A stretch of DNA of 36,928 nucleotides, from NCBI GenBank assembly GCA_002392325.1, contig DGGS01000148.1:1-36928 (forward strand). Direction: 5' to 3'. The DNA comes from Bacteroidales bacterium UBA3868. Its GTDB lineage: Bacteria; Bacteroidota; Bacteroidia; Bacteroidales; WCHB1-69. Both the position numbers and the translations under genes were made by a program. Of the stretch, positions 15,788 to 25,113 are shown piece after piece (positions within the stretch are counted from its first letter, which is position 1; each line of letters starts with the position of its first letter). The notes under the pieces are model-generated. The model ran no database searches. It was not told the DNA's origin and saw only the letters and a program-made list of their open reading frames with translations.

Positions 15788-18613
15788 TTACTTCTGCATG
15801 GTGGTCGGGTGCATGTCAGCACGCGTATAGACGTCGGTGTTGAAGTATTTCTTCATGAACTCCACCATTTCCTTCTTGGTGACGGAATTCACAACATTAT
15901 CGTATTCAGATGGAGGAGTCATAACTTCGCCTTGGATGATTTTTCCACTGATGTAACTCAACCAGAAACTGTTGGTCTGGATGTTCTTGGCGCGAGTGCT
16001 CAACATCTGCTTTTTGATCAGTTCCATCGTTTTCTTGTCGGGACCCTTGGCCTTGAAGTCATTGAGGATTTTCAAGCTGGCTTCGGCCAATTTGTCGGTT
16101 TTGGTGGGGTCGCATCCCAAGAGAATCATCAGGGTCATTTCAGGACGAGGTAGTTTGCTGGCGCCCATCTGCACCATCGGGGAATAGACATCACCCATCT
16201 TTTCACGGACAATCTTGACGAACTGGATATCCAAAGCTTCACCGATCATATCAGCGATAATGCTGTTGCGGTAGCTCCAGTCGATAGGATTGGTAATATA
16301 CATACCCATCCAGCCCTGTTCTTCGGTACCGGCATAGATGGTTTGTGTAGTGGCTTTGTCAGGACGCGGTTTGAGCACGCTGATATTATAATTCTCTTTG
16401 TTTTTAGGATCGGTTTTCAAAGAACCAAGATAGAGTTCCACAAACTCTTTCATCTCTTTTTCATCGTAATTACCCACAAAGAAGAAGTCGAAATCGGCAG
16501 GATTGGCGAAACGCTCCTTGTAAATTTGCACAGCACGCTTGAAATCAACTTGTGCGAAATATTCGTCATCGTAGGAGAACGCTTGTTTCATATACGGATC
16601 GTTGTTCATGGCAGCTTCCAGGAATTTGCCGATAAACTTGTACATCGGTTGGGCGGTGATCATTTTGATTTGTTCTTTCGTTTCATCCATCACCAGTTGG
16701 AAAGCGTTTTCATCAATACGGGGATTGGTGAAGAAAGCATTAAGGTATTGGAAGAAGAATTCCAAATCTTTCGGAGCGGACGATCCGTTGAATCCTTCGG
16801 TCAGCAGACTAATATCGGGAGTCACACCCGCATTTTTACCTTTCATCTTCTTCATCAAGGAATTGTAATCAATCTCAGCGATACCGCCACGGTCAATAAT
16901 ATCAGCAGCGAAATCGGCTGAAGCAAGGTCTTTCACAGGATACAATGTTTTTCCACCCTTGCTGGAAGCTCTGAACAGAATCTCATCGTTCTTATAATCC
17001 GTTTTCTTCAGATAAACCGTAATGCCGTTGGATAGCGTCCATTTTTCAGCACCCACCGTTTCGATTTTTTCCGTAGAAACAACTTTACCTGGTTTAAGAT
17101 TCTCTTTTTCAAGAATTTCCTGTTCTTTATAGGTGTCCACATAGGGATCCACATTCGTCAGCGATTTGTCTTTCAAAATAGAAAGGATTTCTTCTTTGGT
17201 GGGGACCTTCACGCCTTCTTTGTCAGGGGCGGTGATGATAGCCACCATGTTGTCTTCCGTAACCCAATTTTTGGCCAAAGCGTTAATTTCTTCCAGCGTG
17301 ATGCCTTCCATCAGTTTCTTGGCGTATGCGTTCTCGCGTTTTGCTCCCGGAATGGGGTCTTGACGCAGGAAATTGTTGATGTATTCGGAAGCGAAGCGGG
17401 CGGATTCGGTCTTGTCAACCTCCTTGGCTGCCTTGTCGTAATTTTCCAGCAATTCCTCTTTAGCGCGGTCGAGTTCCGTTTGCAGGAAACCGTATTTCAG
17501 CACGCGATAATCCTCTTGCAAGAGCACGGTCAAAGCTTCAGGGATGCGGTTCTCCTTTGCCATGGCTTGTGCAGCGTATGCGTCGGTATTGCCGATAAAA
17601 TCACCATAACCGGCACCAGCGTGCAGGAACGGGCATTTTGAATCTTGTGTCATTTCGGAAAGACGAGCGTCAAACATCGTATTGTAAAGGTCAATGCAGA
17701 GCTGCTGACGGAAATCGCCGATGGTTTTCATCGGGGCATGTTTGTGTTTGCGGATGAGCATCACCTGATTGCCTGTGGCCTCAGGGTCGGTGCAGACAGC
17801 CACCAAAGGTTCCTGATTCGGGGCTATGCCGTAGATTTCTTTCTTTTTGGGGTTTTGCTTGGCAGGGATGTTGCCGAACATCGTCTTAATTTTGGCTTCC
17901 ACTTCAGCGGCATTGATGTCACCCACGACAATCACGGCTTGCAGATCCGGACGATACCAATCTTTGTAGAAGTCTTTGATAACCTGATAATCAAATGTTT
18001 GAAGAATATCCAATTTTCCAATAGGCATACGGTCAGCGTAGCGGGAACCTTTCATCAAGACAGGCCAATATTCCTTGCGCATGCGGTCATCGGCACCAAG
18101 ACCGAGACGGTATTCCTCGATGATAACACCGCGTTCCTCGTCGATTTCCTTATTGTCGTAGAGCAGTCCGGCAGCCCAGCCGCGCAAAATCTTGAGACCC
18201 AAGTCAATATTGCCGGGATCATCCGTAGGCATGGGTATCATATAGACTGTCTCATCAAAACTCGTGTAAGCGTTAAGGTCGGCGCCGAACACCACACCTT
18301 TGCTACGCAGGTGATCCACCACGCTGTTGCTCGGGAAACCCTCAATGCCGTTGAATGCCATGTGCTCCGTAAAGTGCGCCAATCCTTGTTGGGCGTCGGT
18401 TTCTTGGTTGGAACCGGCGTTAACGGCCAAACGAAACTCTACGCGGTCCTTCGGATAGCTGTTTTCGCGAATGTAATAGGTAAGCCCGTTGTCCAATTTC
18501 CCGATTTTCACTTTGGGATCCGGATTGATGGGTTTGTCAAGTTCAAGATCCTTTTGTGCAAAAATAGGCATCGCACAAAAGACGATCATAATGAATACAA
18601 ACAATTTTTTCAT
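15788..18613 (-). CDS. M16 family (pitrilysin/insulinase-like) zinc metalloprotease, exported
   Basis: This 941-residue protein has a signal peptide (MKKLFVFIMIVFCAMPIFAQ) and the two-halved M16 architecture. The inverted zinc motif HFTEHMAFNG is at residues 80-84 (His80, Glu83, His84), and the distal glutamate probably lies in DEERGVIIEE. The second half (from about residue 480) is the catalytically silent partner. A similar protease, often called PqqL-like, is common in Bacteroidota and degrades peptides in the periplasm. It lies 33 bases after gldG on the same strand, so it may be the last gene of a gldF-gldG-M16 transcript. The family contributes no known motility function, so proximity alone is not evidence of a role in gliding. 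Confidence 0.9.
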   Translation of the reverse strand: MKKLFVFIMIVFCAMPIFAQKDLELDKPINPDPKVKIGKLDNGLTYYIRENSYPKDRVEFRLAVNAGSNQETDAQQGLAHFTEHMAFNGIEGFPSNSVVDHLRSKGVVFGADLNAYTSFDETVYMIPMPTDDPGNIDLGLKILRGWAAGLLYDNKEIDEERGVIIEEYRLGLGADDRMRKEYWPVLMKGSRYADRMPIGKLDILQTFDYQVIKDFYKDWYRPDLQAVIVVGDINAAEVEAKIKTMFGNIPAKQNPKKKEIYGIAPNQEPLVAVCTDPEATGNQVMLIRKHKHAPMKTIGDFRQQLCIDLYNTMFDARLSEMTQDSKCPFLHAGAGYGDFIGNTDAYAAQAMAKENRIPEALTVLLQEDYRVLKYGFLQTELDRAKEELLENYDKAAKEVDKTESARFASEYINNFLRQDPIPGAKRENAYAKKLMEGITLEEINALAKNWVTEDNMVAIITAPDKEGVKVPTKEEILSILKDKSLTNVDPYVDTYKEQEILEKENLKPGKVVSTEKIETVGAEKWTLSNGITVYLKKTDYKNDEILFRASSKGGKTLYPVKDLASADFAADIIDRGGIAEIDYNSLMKKMKGKNAGVTPDISLLTEGFNGSSAPKDLEFFFQYLNAFFTNPRIDENAFQLVMDETKEQIKMITAQPMYKFIGKFLEAAMNNDPYMKQAFSYDDEYFAQVDFKRAVQIYKERFANPADFDFFFVGNYDEKEMKEFVELYLGSLKTDPKNKENYNISVLKPRPDKATTQTIYAGTEEQGWMGMYITNPIDWSYRNSIIADMIGEALDIQFVKIVREKMGDVYSPMVQMGASKLPRPEMTLMILLGCDPTKTDKLAEASLKILNDFKAKGPDKKTMELIKKQMLSTRAKNIQTNSFWLSYISGKIIQGEVMTPPSEYDNVVNSVTKKEMVEFMKKYFNTDVYTRADMHPTTMQK

Positions 18614-18646
18614 AATTAAACTATTTTTAGATTATAAATTAGAATC

Positions 18647-20437
18647 CTATTTGGAATTTTTTCTTGAAAATTTGGATTTCCTCAACAAAATAAGGATGAT
18701 ACCCATAATAGCAATAACGGCCAATGGTATCACAATATTGAGTGTCGCCAAAAAAGTTTTATGTCCTCTGATTTTCTCTTTATTCAGGGATCCTATTCTG
18801 AAATTTTTGCTTCTGAGCTGGAGCAGATCATCATCCGCGCACAAATAGTTGACGCAGTTTACGATAAACTCTGTATTGTCATACATCTTGCGGGTATATA
18901 TATCATAACCTGCCGGATAGGGCTGGTTGCGCTTTTTGTCGAAAGGATTACGGATGATATCGCCGTCGGAGACAAAAATCTGGCGGGAATACTCGCCCTT
19001 AGGACGGAAGTCGAGTTCCTTTATCGTGTCAAACTCCACCGGCAAGATGCCTTTGAAGGCGGATTCAAATTCGCCCTCCACGAGCACGGCGACAGGCAGA
19101 TTGCGGAAAGCAAATTCCTGGGGATTTGGTTGGGTAACGCCCACTTTGAGCGTGACAATGGAGGGGGTGGGCACCAATTTCGACCGGTCGGAACTGCAGA
19201 GAAGCACAGTTTTCTTAAGGTCCGCGTTCTTGCCCACTAAATCAATGCTTCCAGCAAATTCAGACTTCACCTCCTTGATATTGCGTACAATCGGGTGGTC
19301 GCCAAAGTTCACGATATCCAGAATGTACGGGAATGCCATGAACTTGTATTGCGGTTGGTCACCGATAAAGCCCACTTGCTGCGGAATCGGCAGACAACTG
19401 AGATCCTGTATCAAGTTAGGGTTAATGCGCACACCATAGGTAAACAACAGGTCGTTGACATAAAGCGCACGCGGCGTGGCAAAGAACTCTGGCGTGTTTT
19501 GCAGACTGTCCAAAGAGGCGGTAGTGTTGTCAATCAGCCACAACACCTTGCCACCTCGCATGATGAACTGGTCGATTATGTATTTGTCATACTCCTTGAA
19601 AGGTTGGGTGGGTTGTGCGATAATCAGCACATCGTATTTGTTGCGGCCAAGCTCCAGCGTCTGCGATGTAGAGTCCAATACACTTATCTCCCGCAAACTG
19701 TTTATCTTACCATCCAAAGTGATGCGGCCCACATTGTAGAAACGCTGCAATTGCATGCCTACCCAACAAGTGTTCCAGAAATCCAATTCTCCATGACCAT
19801 CCAAGAAAGCCACGCGCGGTTTTTCGGTCTTCATTAGTCGCCGGATGGGAGCCACTAAATTGTATTCCAACTCTTCGATGGAATATTGCATCCAGTTTGC
19901 GCCGGAGGGGTCCGACACCACCAATTTGGCAGGATACTCGTGGTCACGGTAGGAAACGATGGCACCTGGAATCACCATGTGCGTGGAGTATCCGCTGCCA
20001 TCCTCACGACTGACAGGTATGGGATCCAGACCTTTTTTCACAAATTCGCCCAAAATGGAATTCACCTCCTCGGCAGTCTTTCCTTCCAATGGGTCGATGA
20101 ACTCAAAATAGACATTCTTGGAATAACCTCTAAAATCCTGCAAAACCTGTTCCACTTGTTTTGCAAACAACTGATAATCGGCAGGTTGGTCTTTCCCTTT
20201 CAAATACACTCGGATGTAAACCCGGTCTTCCAGGTTGTTCAGCATCTCAATCGTGCCCTTTGACAAGGAGTGTCTCTTATCTTTTGTCAGGTCTATTCTA
20301 TAAAACAGGAAGGAGGAGATGACATTGACCAGAATTACGGCCGCCAGGGCCACAAGCAGTCCAATTATGGTGTTTCTCTTGAACTGTTTGCCGCCTTCGG
20401 TTTGTCCTTTATTGCTTTTTTCCCAAAATCTTTTCAT
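18647..20437 (-). CDS. gldG: Gliding motility ABC transporter-associated protein GldG
   Basis: The 596-residue protein has a membrane segment near residues 25-46 and another at about 565-587. In between is a large extracytoplasmic region of the ABC_transp_aux type. Recognisable GldG features are YRIDLTKDKRHSLSKGT just after the first segment, EFIDPLEGKTAEEVN, RVAFLDGHGELD, and the run KVLWLIDNTTASLDSL. GldG works with GldF and the ATPase GldA in an ABC system needed for gliding in Flavobacterium johnsoniae. gldA is not in this window, and in Flavobacterium it is also unlinked. It is 18 bases downstream of gldF. Confidence 0.9.
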   Translation of the reverse strand: MKRFWEKSNKGQTEGGKQFKRNTIIGLLVALAAVILVNVISSFLFYRIDLTKDKRHSLSKGTIEMLNNLEDRVYIRVYLKGKDQPADYQLFAKQVEQVLQDFRGYSKNVYFEFIDPLEGKTAEEVNSILGEFVKKGLDPIPVSREDGSGYSTHMVIPGAIVSYRDHEYPAKLVVSDPSGANWMQYSIEELEYNLVAPIRRLMKTEKPRVAFLDGHGELDFWNTCWVGMQLQRFYNVGRITLDGKINSLREISVLDSTSQTLELGRNKYDVLIIAQPTQPFKEYDKYIIDQFIMRGGKVLWLIDNTTASLDSLQNTPEFFATPRALYVNDLLFTYGVRINPNLIQDLSCLPIPQQVGFIGDQPQYKFMAFPYILDIVNFGDHPIVRNIKEVKSEFAGSIDLVGKNADLKKTVLLCSSDRSKLVPTPSIVTLKVGVTQPNPQEFAFRNLPVAVLVEGEFESAFKGILPVEFDTIKELDFRPKGEYSRQIFVSDGDIIRNPFDKKRNQPYPAGYDIYTRKMYDNTEFIVNCVNYLCADDDLLQLRSKNFRIGSLNKEKIRGHKTFLATLNIVIPLAVIAIMGIILILLRKSKFSRKNSK

Positions 20438-20455
20438 AGTGCATTCTTTTAAAGG

Positions 20456-21187
20456 TTACCATTTGCGGCTCAACAGAACCATCCGTGTTCCAAACAGGAA
20501 AATAAAAATAACACTGCAAAAATAGATAATGTCGCGGGTGTCGATCACGCCTTTGCTAATGGATGCATAATGGTGTTCCGCACCGAGTGTTTTAAGATAA
20601 TAGCCCACCGCCCCCAGCGACTCGAACGAGTAGATGAAGGCAAAGCCGAAAAGCAGAATAAAACACATGGCGGCCGCAACGATAAACGCGACAATCTGAT
20701 TGTTGGTAAGACTGGAGGCGAACAAACCCACGGAAATAAAAGTGGCGCCTAAAAACAGCAAACCGAGATAGGACCCCCATGTGCTGCCCATGTCAATGTT
20801 CCCGACAGGATTACCCAGAAAATAAACCGAGATAACATATACCAATGTGGGAATCAGCGCAATGACGAGCAATGTAAGGCAAGACAGGAATTTTGCCCAG
20901 ATAATCTGCATATCCGTCAGCGGTTTGGTGAGCAGCAAATCCATCGTGCCGGTACGCTTTTCTTCCGCAAAGGAACGCATCGTGATGGCCGGCACGAGAA
21001 AGATAAACAGAAACTGCGACAGGTTGAACAGTCCCTGCACATCCGACAAACCCGCCTCCATAATGTTGTCCATATTCGGAAACACCCACAGGAACAGGCC
21101 GGAAATAATCAGGAACACCCCGATGATAATATATCCGATAATGGAACTTAGAAAAGTTTTTAACTCCTTGATATACAGACTTGTCAT
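20456..21187 (-). CDS. gldF: Gliding motility ABC transporter permease GldF
   Basis: The 243-residue membrane protein has six predicted transmembrane segments and the ABC-2 type permease pattern, including FLVPAITMRSFAEEKRTGTM followed by LLLTKPLTDMQI, the conserved cytoplasmic stretch of this permease class. Length and neighbourhood (gldG immediately downstream) identify it as GldF. It would form the membrane channel partner of the GldA ATPase. Its start at 21187 is 21 bases after an exact -7 promoter element on the minus strand, and the region upstream of that promoter holds repeats described separately. Confidence 0.9.
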   Translation of the reverse strand: MTSLYIKELKTFLSSIIGYIIIGVFLIISGLFLWVFPNMDNIMEAGLSDVQGLFNLSQFLFIFLVPAITMRSFAEEKRTGTMDLLLTKPLTDMQIIWAKFLSCLTLLVIALIPTLVYVISVYFLGNPVGNIDMGSTWGSYLGLLFLGATFISVGLFASSLTNNQIVAFIVAAAMCFILLFGFAFIYSFESLGAVGYYLKTLGAEHHYASISKGVIDTRDIIYFCSVIFIFLFGTRMVLLSRKW

Positions 21188-21207
21188 GTTGTAATGAATT
21201 AAGGGCG

Positions 21208-21215
21208 CAAATATA
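21208..21215 (-). promoter_or_regulatory. -7 promoter element of gldF-gldG
   Basis: The minus strand reads TATATTTG, an exact TAnnTTTG match, 20 bases before the gldF ATG. The tandem repeat and inverted repeat at 21223-21280 lie directly upstream of it. Confidence 0.65.
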
Positions 21216-21222
21216 GTAAAAA

Positions 21223-21280
21223 AACGATTAGGGATTATTCCTAACGAATCCTAACGAATCCTCACGCATCACTAATCGTT
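21223..21280. repeat. Inverted repeat enclosing a 10-base tandem repeat upstream of gldF
   Basis: CTAACGAATC stands twice in tandem at 21241-21260, followed by a degenerate third copy CTCACGCATC (21261-21270). The array is enclosed by a perfect nine-base inverted repeat, AACGATTAG (21223-21231) and CTAATCGTT (21272-21280). The second arm includes the stop codon of the IspF-M3 ORF. TTAGG/CCTAA (21228-21232/21240-21244) offers an alternative small stem. The position just upstream of the gldF promoter fits an operator, or a 3' structure of the IspF-M3 mRNA. Confidence 0.65.
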
Positions 21281-23776
21281 CAACAATCCGTCGCGTTTCA
21301 GAAGGGCTTCAATTTCCGGTTCGCGGCCACGGAAATTCTTAAACATATCCATGGCAGGTACGGAACCACCTTTGGAAAGGATGCATTCCAGATACCGTTT
21401 TGCCGTATCCTTGTTCATGACACCTTCCTCTTGAAACATGCTAAATGCATCTGCCTCAAGCATTTCAGCCCACTTGTAACCATAATATCCAGCGGCATAT
21501 CCACCTGCGAAAATATGGTTGAACGAAGGACTCATGCAGGCCTCAGGCACCACAGGCAACACATCCAATGGATCAAAGATCTCACGCTCCTTGGCATGCA
21601 CATCTTGGATTTCCATCGATGGTGTGGTATGGTACATCATGTCCAGATATCCGAACGAAAGTTGGCGCACGGAGGCGTAACCGGCCATGAATTGGCGCAT
21701 CTTCTTCAATTGTTCAATATATTCAGTCGGAATCAACTCGCCTGTTTGGTAATGTCGTGCGAAAGTTTCCAGGAAGGCCGTTTCGGTTGCCCAGTTCTCG
21801 TTCAATTGTGAGGGCAGTTCCACAAAATCACGGGGCGAGTTGGTGCCCGAGATGGCCTGGTAGGGCACTTCCGACAGCATGCCATTCAAGGCGTGGCCGA
21901 ACTCGTGCAAGAAGGTGGTCACCTCGCTGAATGAGAGTAATGACGGGTGATCCGGCGTAGAGGGCGTGAAGTTCATCACCAGACTGACCAACGGGCGCAC
22001 ATCCTGACCGTCTCCATCAAGGTACTGCTCCCGGAAGGAGGTCATCCACGCACCGCTGCGTTTGGTGGCGCGGGGATGGAAGTCCAGATACAGCACCGCC
22101 ATGAATTTCTCTTTGCGGTAAACTTCATATACCTGAACATCAGGATGATAAACGGAAATATTGCGGGCAGTGGTGAAACGCAAATCATAAAGATGCTCCG
22201 CCAATTTGAATACACCGTCAATCACATTCTCCAATTTGAAATACGGTTTCAGTTCCTCAGTACTCAAATGGAAGAGTGCCTGTTGCTGCTTTTCAGTGTA
22301 ATAAGCCAGATCCCAACGCTGCAAATCTCCTTCAAACCCTTGTGTGTGAGCAAATTCCGATAACAACTCCAACTCACGTTGGGCCGCGGGCAAGGATGCC
22401 TCACGCAGTTGGTCGAGCAGATTATAGACATGCTCGCAGTCCTTGGCCATGCGGTCGTGCAGGGCGTATTGGGCAAAGTTGCCATATCCTAAAAGATGAG
22501 CCAGTTGCTCTCTGCATCCCAATATCTTCTTGATATTCCCGCAGTTGTCAAATTCACCACCGTATGCCTTGTTGCAGGAGTGCATAAACATCTCCTGGCG
22601 CAGCTCACGACTGTCGGCATACTTGAGAATGGCACTGACGGCAGGTGCGGACAAGTCAAACACATAACCGGTTTCTCCACGGTCGGCGGCACGCTGTTCG
22701 GCGATTGCCAACTCATTGTCGGGCAGTCCTTTAAGTTTCGCTTTGTCCGTAATGCGCATCTGCCAGCTGTTGGTGGCAGCCAGTGCGTTGTTGCCAAAGG
22801 CGAGCGTAAGGTTGGAGAGTTCTATGCTGATGTCATTAAACTCATGCTTCTTTTCCGCGGAAAGGTTAGCACCATTGTCGCAAAATGCGTTGTAGGTACG
22901 CTCCAGCAATATCTTATCAGCACCGGTAAGGTGTTCATACTCATTATCATAAACATGCTTAACCCGCCTAAAGAGTTCCTCATCCAGATACACACTATTG
23001 GAATATTGCGTAATCATGGGTTGCACCGTATTGGCAATATCCTGCATAACAGGCGTGGAATCACACTCCAGGATATTGAAGAAGACACCGGCCACGCGGT
23101 TCAGCACGAGTCCAGCACGGTCAAGGGCCACAACGGTGTTTTGCAAAGTGGGTTCCTCGGGGTTGTTCTTGATGTCTTCGATGTCCGCTTTCGCCTGTTC
23201 GATGCCAAACTCAAAGGCGGGCACATAGTGCTCGGGCTTTATTTTGTCAAACGGAGGAGTCTGATAGGGCGTGTCCCATGCTAAAACAAACGGGTTCTCG
23301 TTTTTCACAATGGAAGCCACTACAGTGGCGGCAATGCCTTCGCCGTTGCCCGTGAATCCCATTTTTTCATTGGTTTTGGCTTTTACAGACACTCTATCCG
23401 CACTAATGCGCAGAATTTGGGCGAGTGTATCCACCATTTGGTCAATGTAGGGGCGCATCTTGGGCTGCTCCAGAACCAATGTGCAGTCCACATTATTTAC
23501 CAGCCAGCCCTTGAGATAGAGCAGACGGACCACTTTGGCCAGCAGCACTTTGCTGTCAGCGTTTTTGAAGGTGTCGTCATTGTCGGGAAAGTGGGTGCCA
23601 ATGTCTTTCAAGGCAGCGGCGCCAAGCAGGGCATCACAAAGAGCGTGAATCAGAACATCGCCGTCGGAATGAGCGGCCAAACCCTGCTCAAAAGGAACAC
23701 AAATGCCCCCGAGAACCAGAGGTCTGTTGGGGGCAAATCTGTGTGAATCGTATCCGAAACCAACACGGAAATCCAT
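21272..23776 (-). CDS. ispF: Fused IspF (MEcPP synthase) and M3-family oligopeptidase/dipeptidyl carboxypeptidase
   Basis: One uninterrupted 834-codon frame encodes two complete enzymes. Residues 1 to about 158 are IspF, which makes 2-C-methyl-D-erythritol 2,4-cyclodiphosphate in the MEP isoprenoid pathway: GYDSHRF with metal ligands Asp10 and His12, then AAHSDGDVLIHALCDALLGA, DIGTHFPD, and TNEKMGFTGNGEGIA near its end. From about residue 160, NPFVLAWDTPYQTPPFDKIK begins an M3 peptidase like Dcp/oligopeptidase A, with zinc motif HEFGH (His624, Glu625, His628) and third ligand Glu653. No methionine and almost no linker lie at the join. A GTG at residue 157 (23306-23308) could allow separate initiation of the peptidase. 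The peptidase part has no signal peptide, so it is cytosolic. The frame begins 3 bases after porV; porU-porV-ispF is a known Bacteroidota order. Confidence 0.93.
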   Translation of the reverse strand: MDFRVGFGYDSHRFAPNRPLVLGGICVPFEQGLAAHSDGDVLIHALCDALLGAAALKDIGTHFPDNDDTFKNADSKVLLAKVVRLLYLKGWLVNNVDCTLVLEQPKMRPYIDQMVDTLAQILRISADRVSVKAKTNEKMGFTGNGEGIAATVVASIVKNENPFVLAWDTPYQTPPFDKIKPEHYVPAFEFGIEQAKADIEDIKNNPEEPTLQNTVVALDRAGLVLNRVAGVFFNILECDSTPVMQDIANTVQPMITQYSNSVYLDEELFRRVKHVYDNEYEHLTGADKILLERTYNAFCDNGANLSAEKKHEFNDISIELSNLTLAFGNNALAATNSWQMRITDKAKLKGLPDNELAIAEQRAADRGETGYVFDLSAPAVSAILKYADSRELRQEMFMHSCNKAYGGEFDNCGNIKKILGCREQLAHLLGYGNFAQYALHDRMAKDCEHVYNLLDQLREASLPAAQRELELLSEFAHTQGFEGDLQRWDLAYYTEKQQQALFHLSTEELKPYFKLENVIDGVFKLAEHLYDLRFTTARNISVYHPDVQVYEVYRKEKFMAVLYLDFHPRATKRSGAWMTSFREQYLDGDGQDVRPLVSLVMNFTPSTPDHPSLLSFSEVTTFLHEFGHALNGMLSEVPYQAISGTNSPRDFVELPSQLNENWATETAFLETFARHYQTGELIPTEYIEQLKKMRQFMAGYASVRQLSFGYLDMMYHTTPSMEIQDVHAKEREIFDPLDVLPVVPEACMSPSFNHIFAGGYAAGYYGYKWAEMLEADAFSMFQEEGVMNKDTAKRYLECILSKGGSVPAMDMFKNFRGREPEIEALLKRDGLLND

Positions 23777-23779
23777 ACG

Positions 23780-25045
23780 CTAACGAAGTTTACCTTGATT
23801 CTTGATTTCCGCCTTGTTGAATGATGCAAAGTCAAAGGAGAGCGTGAAACGCAATGTGTTGGCCAAAGGACTGGTCATTCCGTTGGTGCTGACCAAATAA
23901 GACACATCTATATTAAAGATATTGTACTTGATACCTGCGCCAAGTGAGAGGAACTGACGGTTACCCTTGTTTTTATTCTCGTGGAAATAACCCACTCTGA
24001 AGAAGAAGAGGTCTCTATAACTGTACTCCGCACCGATTGACCAGATAATTTCAGCCAATTCCTCGCCGAACACACTGGGATTACCATTTCGGCCATAACC
24101 GATACCGGGAGCATCATAGAATGACTGGATCAAACCTTGAGGCACGGAAACATCAGGATTACGGCCAGCGGCAATCACTCGGTTACCATATTCGTCATAT
24201 ACCGGACGACCCATGGAATCCTCAGCATAAAGCGGGTTGGAGGGAACCAGCAGTTTGTTCATTTCTCCAGTGATGGCCAGTTTGTTGAATCCGTCAAAGT
24301 CCATTTCATAACCGACACCCAGTTTGAGGTTGGCGGGAAGGAACTCACGACGGTTTGTTCCACTGGAATAACGCATTTTACTACCCAAATTCTGAATATT
24401 CAAACCGGCGCGCAAGGTGCTGTTTTCCATACCTCTTGCCTTGAAATCCTGTTGGTAGAACAAGGAAATGTCAGCGGCTCCGGCCAAACCCGGTTTCGTT
24501 TCCTGACCATCCACAAATTGTCCTAACGTAAGGTTGGAATAAACAAATCGAGGCGTCATGGCGATGGACAATTCGTCAATCAGCTTACGGTTATAGGTGA
24601 AGTCAATGGCAAACTCATTGGGATTGTAATCCACACCCACGATACCATCTTCTGTAAACAATATGGAACCGAGATTGAAATAACGGAGTGAGAAACCAAT
24701 GGCGTCCATTTCGGTTGGTCTGTAATAACCGCTCAAGTATGCCAGGTTGATACCGTCATCCAAATGCAGGTTGTGCAGCCAAGGGCTGTATGACACACTT
24801 ATACCGAAGATGTTAGGACTGAAAACATACTTGGCGGGGTTGTACGCCTGGGAGTTCACATCCACGGACGTGGCAGCACCCATGTCAGCCAAGGCACCGG
24901 CACGAGAGTCCGGAGCAATCTGCAAAAAAGGGACAGCCGTCGTAATCGTGTTCAAATACTTGTCCTGTCCGATAATCGTCTGTCCTTGCACATTGGTGAT
25001 GAACACTAATGACATCAAAAGAAGTGGGAGAAATGCTTTTTTCAT
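23780..25045 (-). CDS. porV: Type IX secretion outer-membrane protein PorV (LptO)
   Basis: The 421-residue protein has a signal peptide ending NVQGQ and then a FadL-like beta-barrel. It opens with the PorV hallmark TTAVPFLQIAPDSRAGALADMG, followed by NSQAYNPAKYVF, and shows alternating aromatic strands to a C-terminal barrel strand. PorV shuttles folded cargo from the SprA translocon to the PorU sortase and is required for secretion and attachment of T9SS substrates. It lies 68 bases after porU and 3 bases before the ispF frame, the same order as in Porphyromonas gingivalis as I recall it. Confidence 0.95.
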   Translation of the reverse strand: MKKAFLPLLLMSLVFITNVQGQTIIGQDKYLNTITTAVPFLQIAPDSRAGALADMGAATSVDVNSQAYNPAKYVFSPNIFGISVSYSPWLHNLHLDDGINLAYLSGYYRPTEMDAIGFSLRYFNLGSILFTEDGIVGVDYNPNEFAIDFTYNRKLIDELSIAMTPRFVYSNLTLGQFVDGQETKPGLAGAADISLFYQQDFKARGMENSTLRAGLNIQNLGSKMRYSSGTNRREFLPANLKLGVGYEMDFDGFNKLAITGEMNKLLVPSNPLYAEDSMGRPVYDEYGNRVIAAGRNPDVSVPQGLIQSFYDAPGIGYGRNGNPSVFGEELAEIIWSIGAEYSYRDLFFFRVGYFHENKNKGNRQFLSLGAGIKYNIFNIDVSYLVSTNGMTSPLANTLRFTLSFDFASFNKAEIKNQGKLR

Positions 25046-25113
25046 ATTCTATCGTTTATTATTTATAACTTATTTCACTAAAAAAGAGGAAACGAACATT
25101 TTTATTTTTTATT

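Noticed and set aside
15788..21187. M16 protease as part of the gliding machinery because it follows gldFG
   Set aside because: It is only 33 bases downstream, but M16 proteases are common periplasmic enzymes and nothing in the sequence links it to motility.
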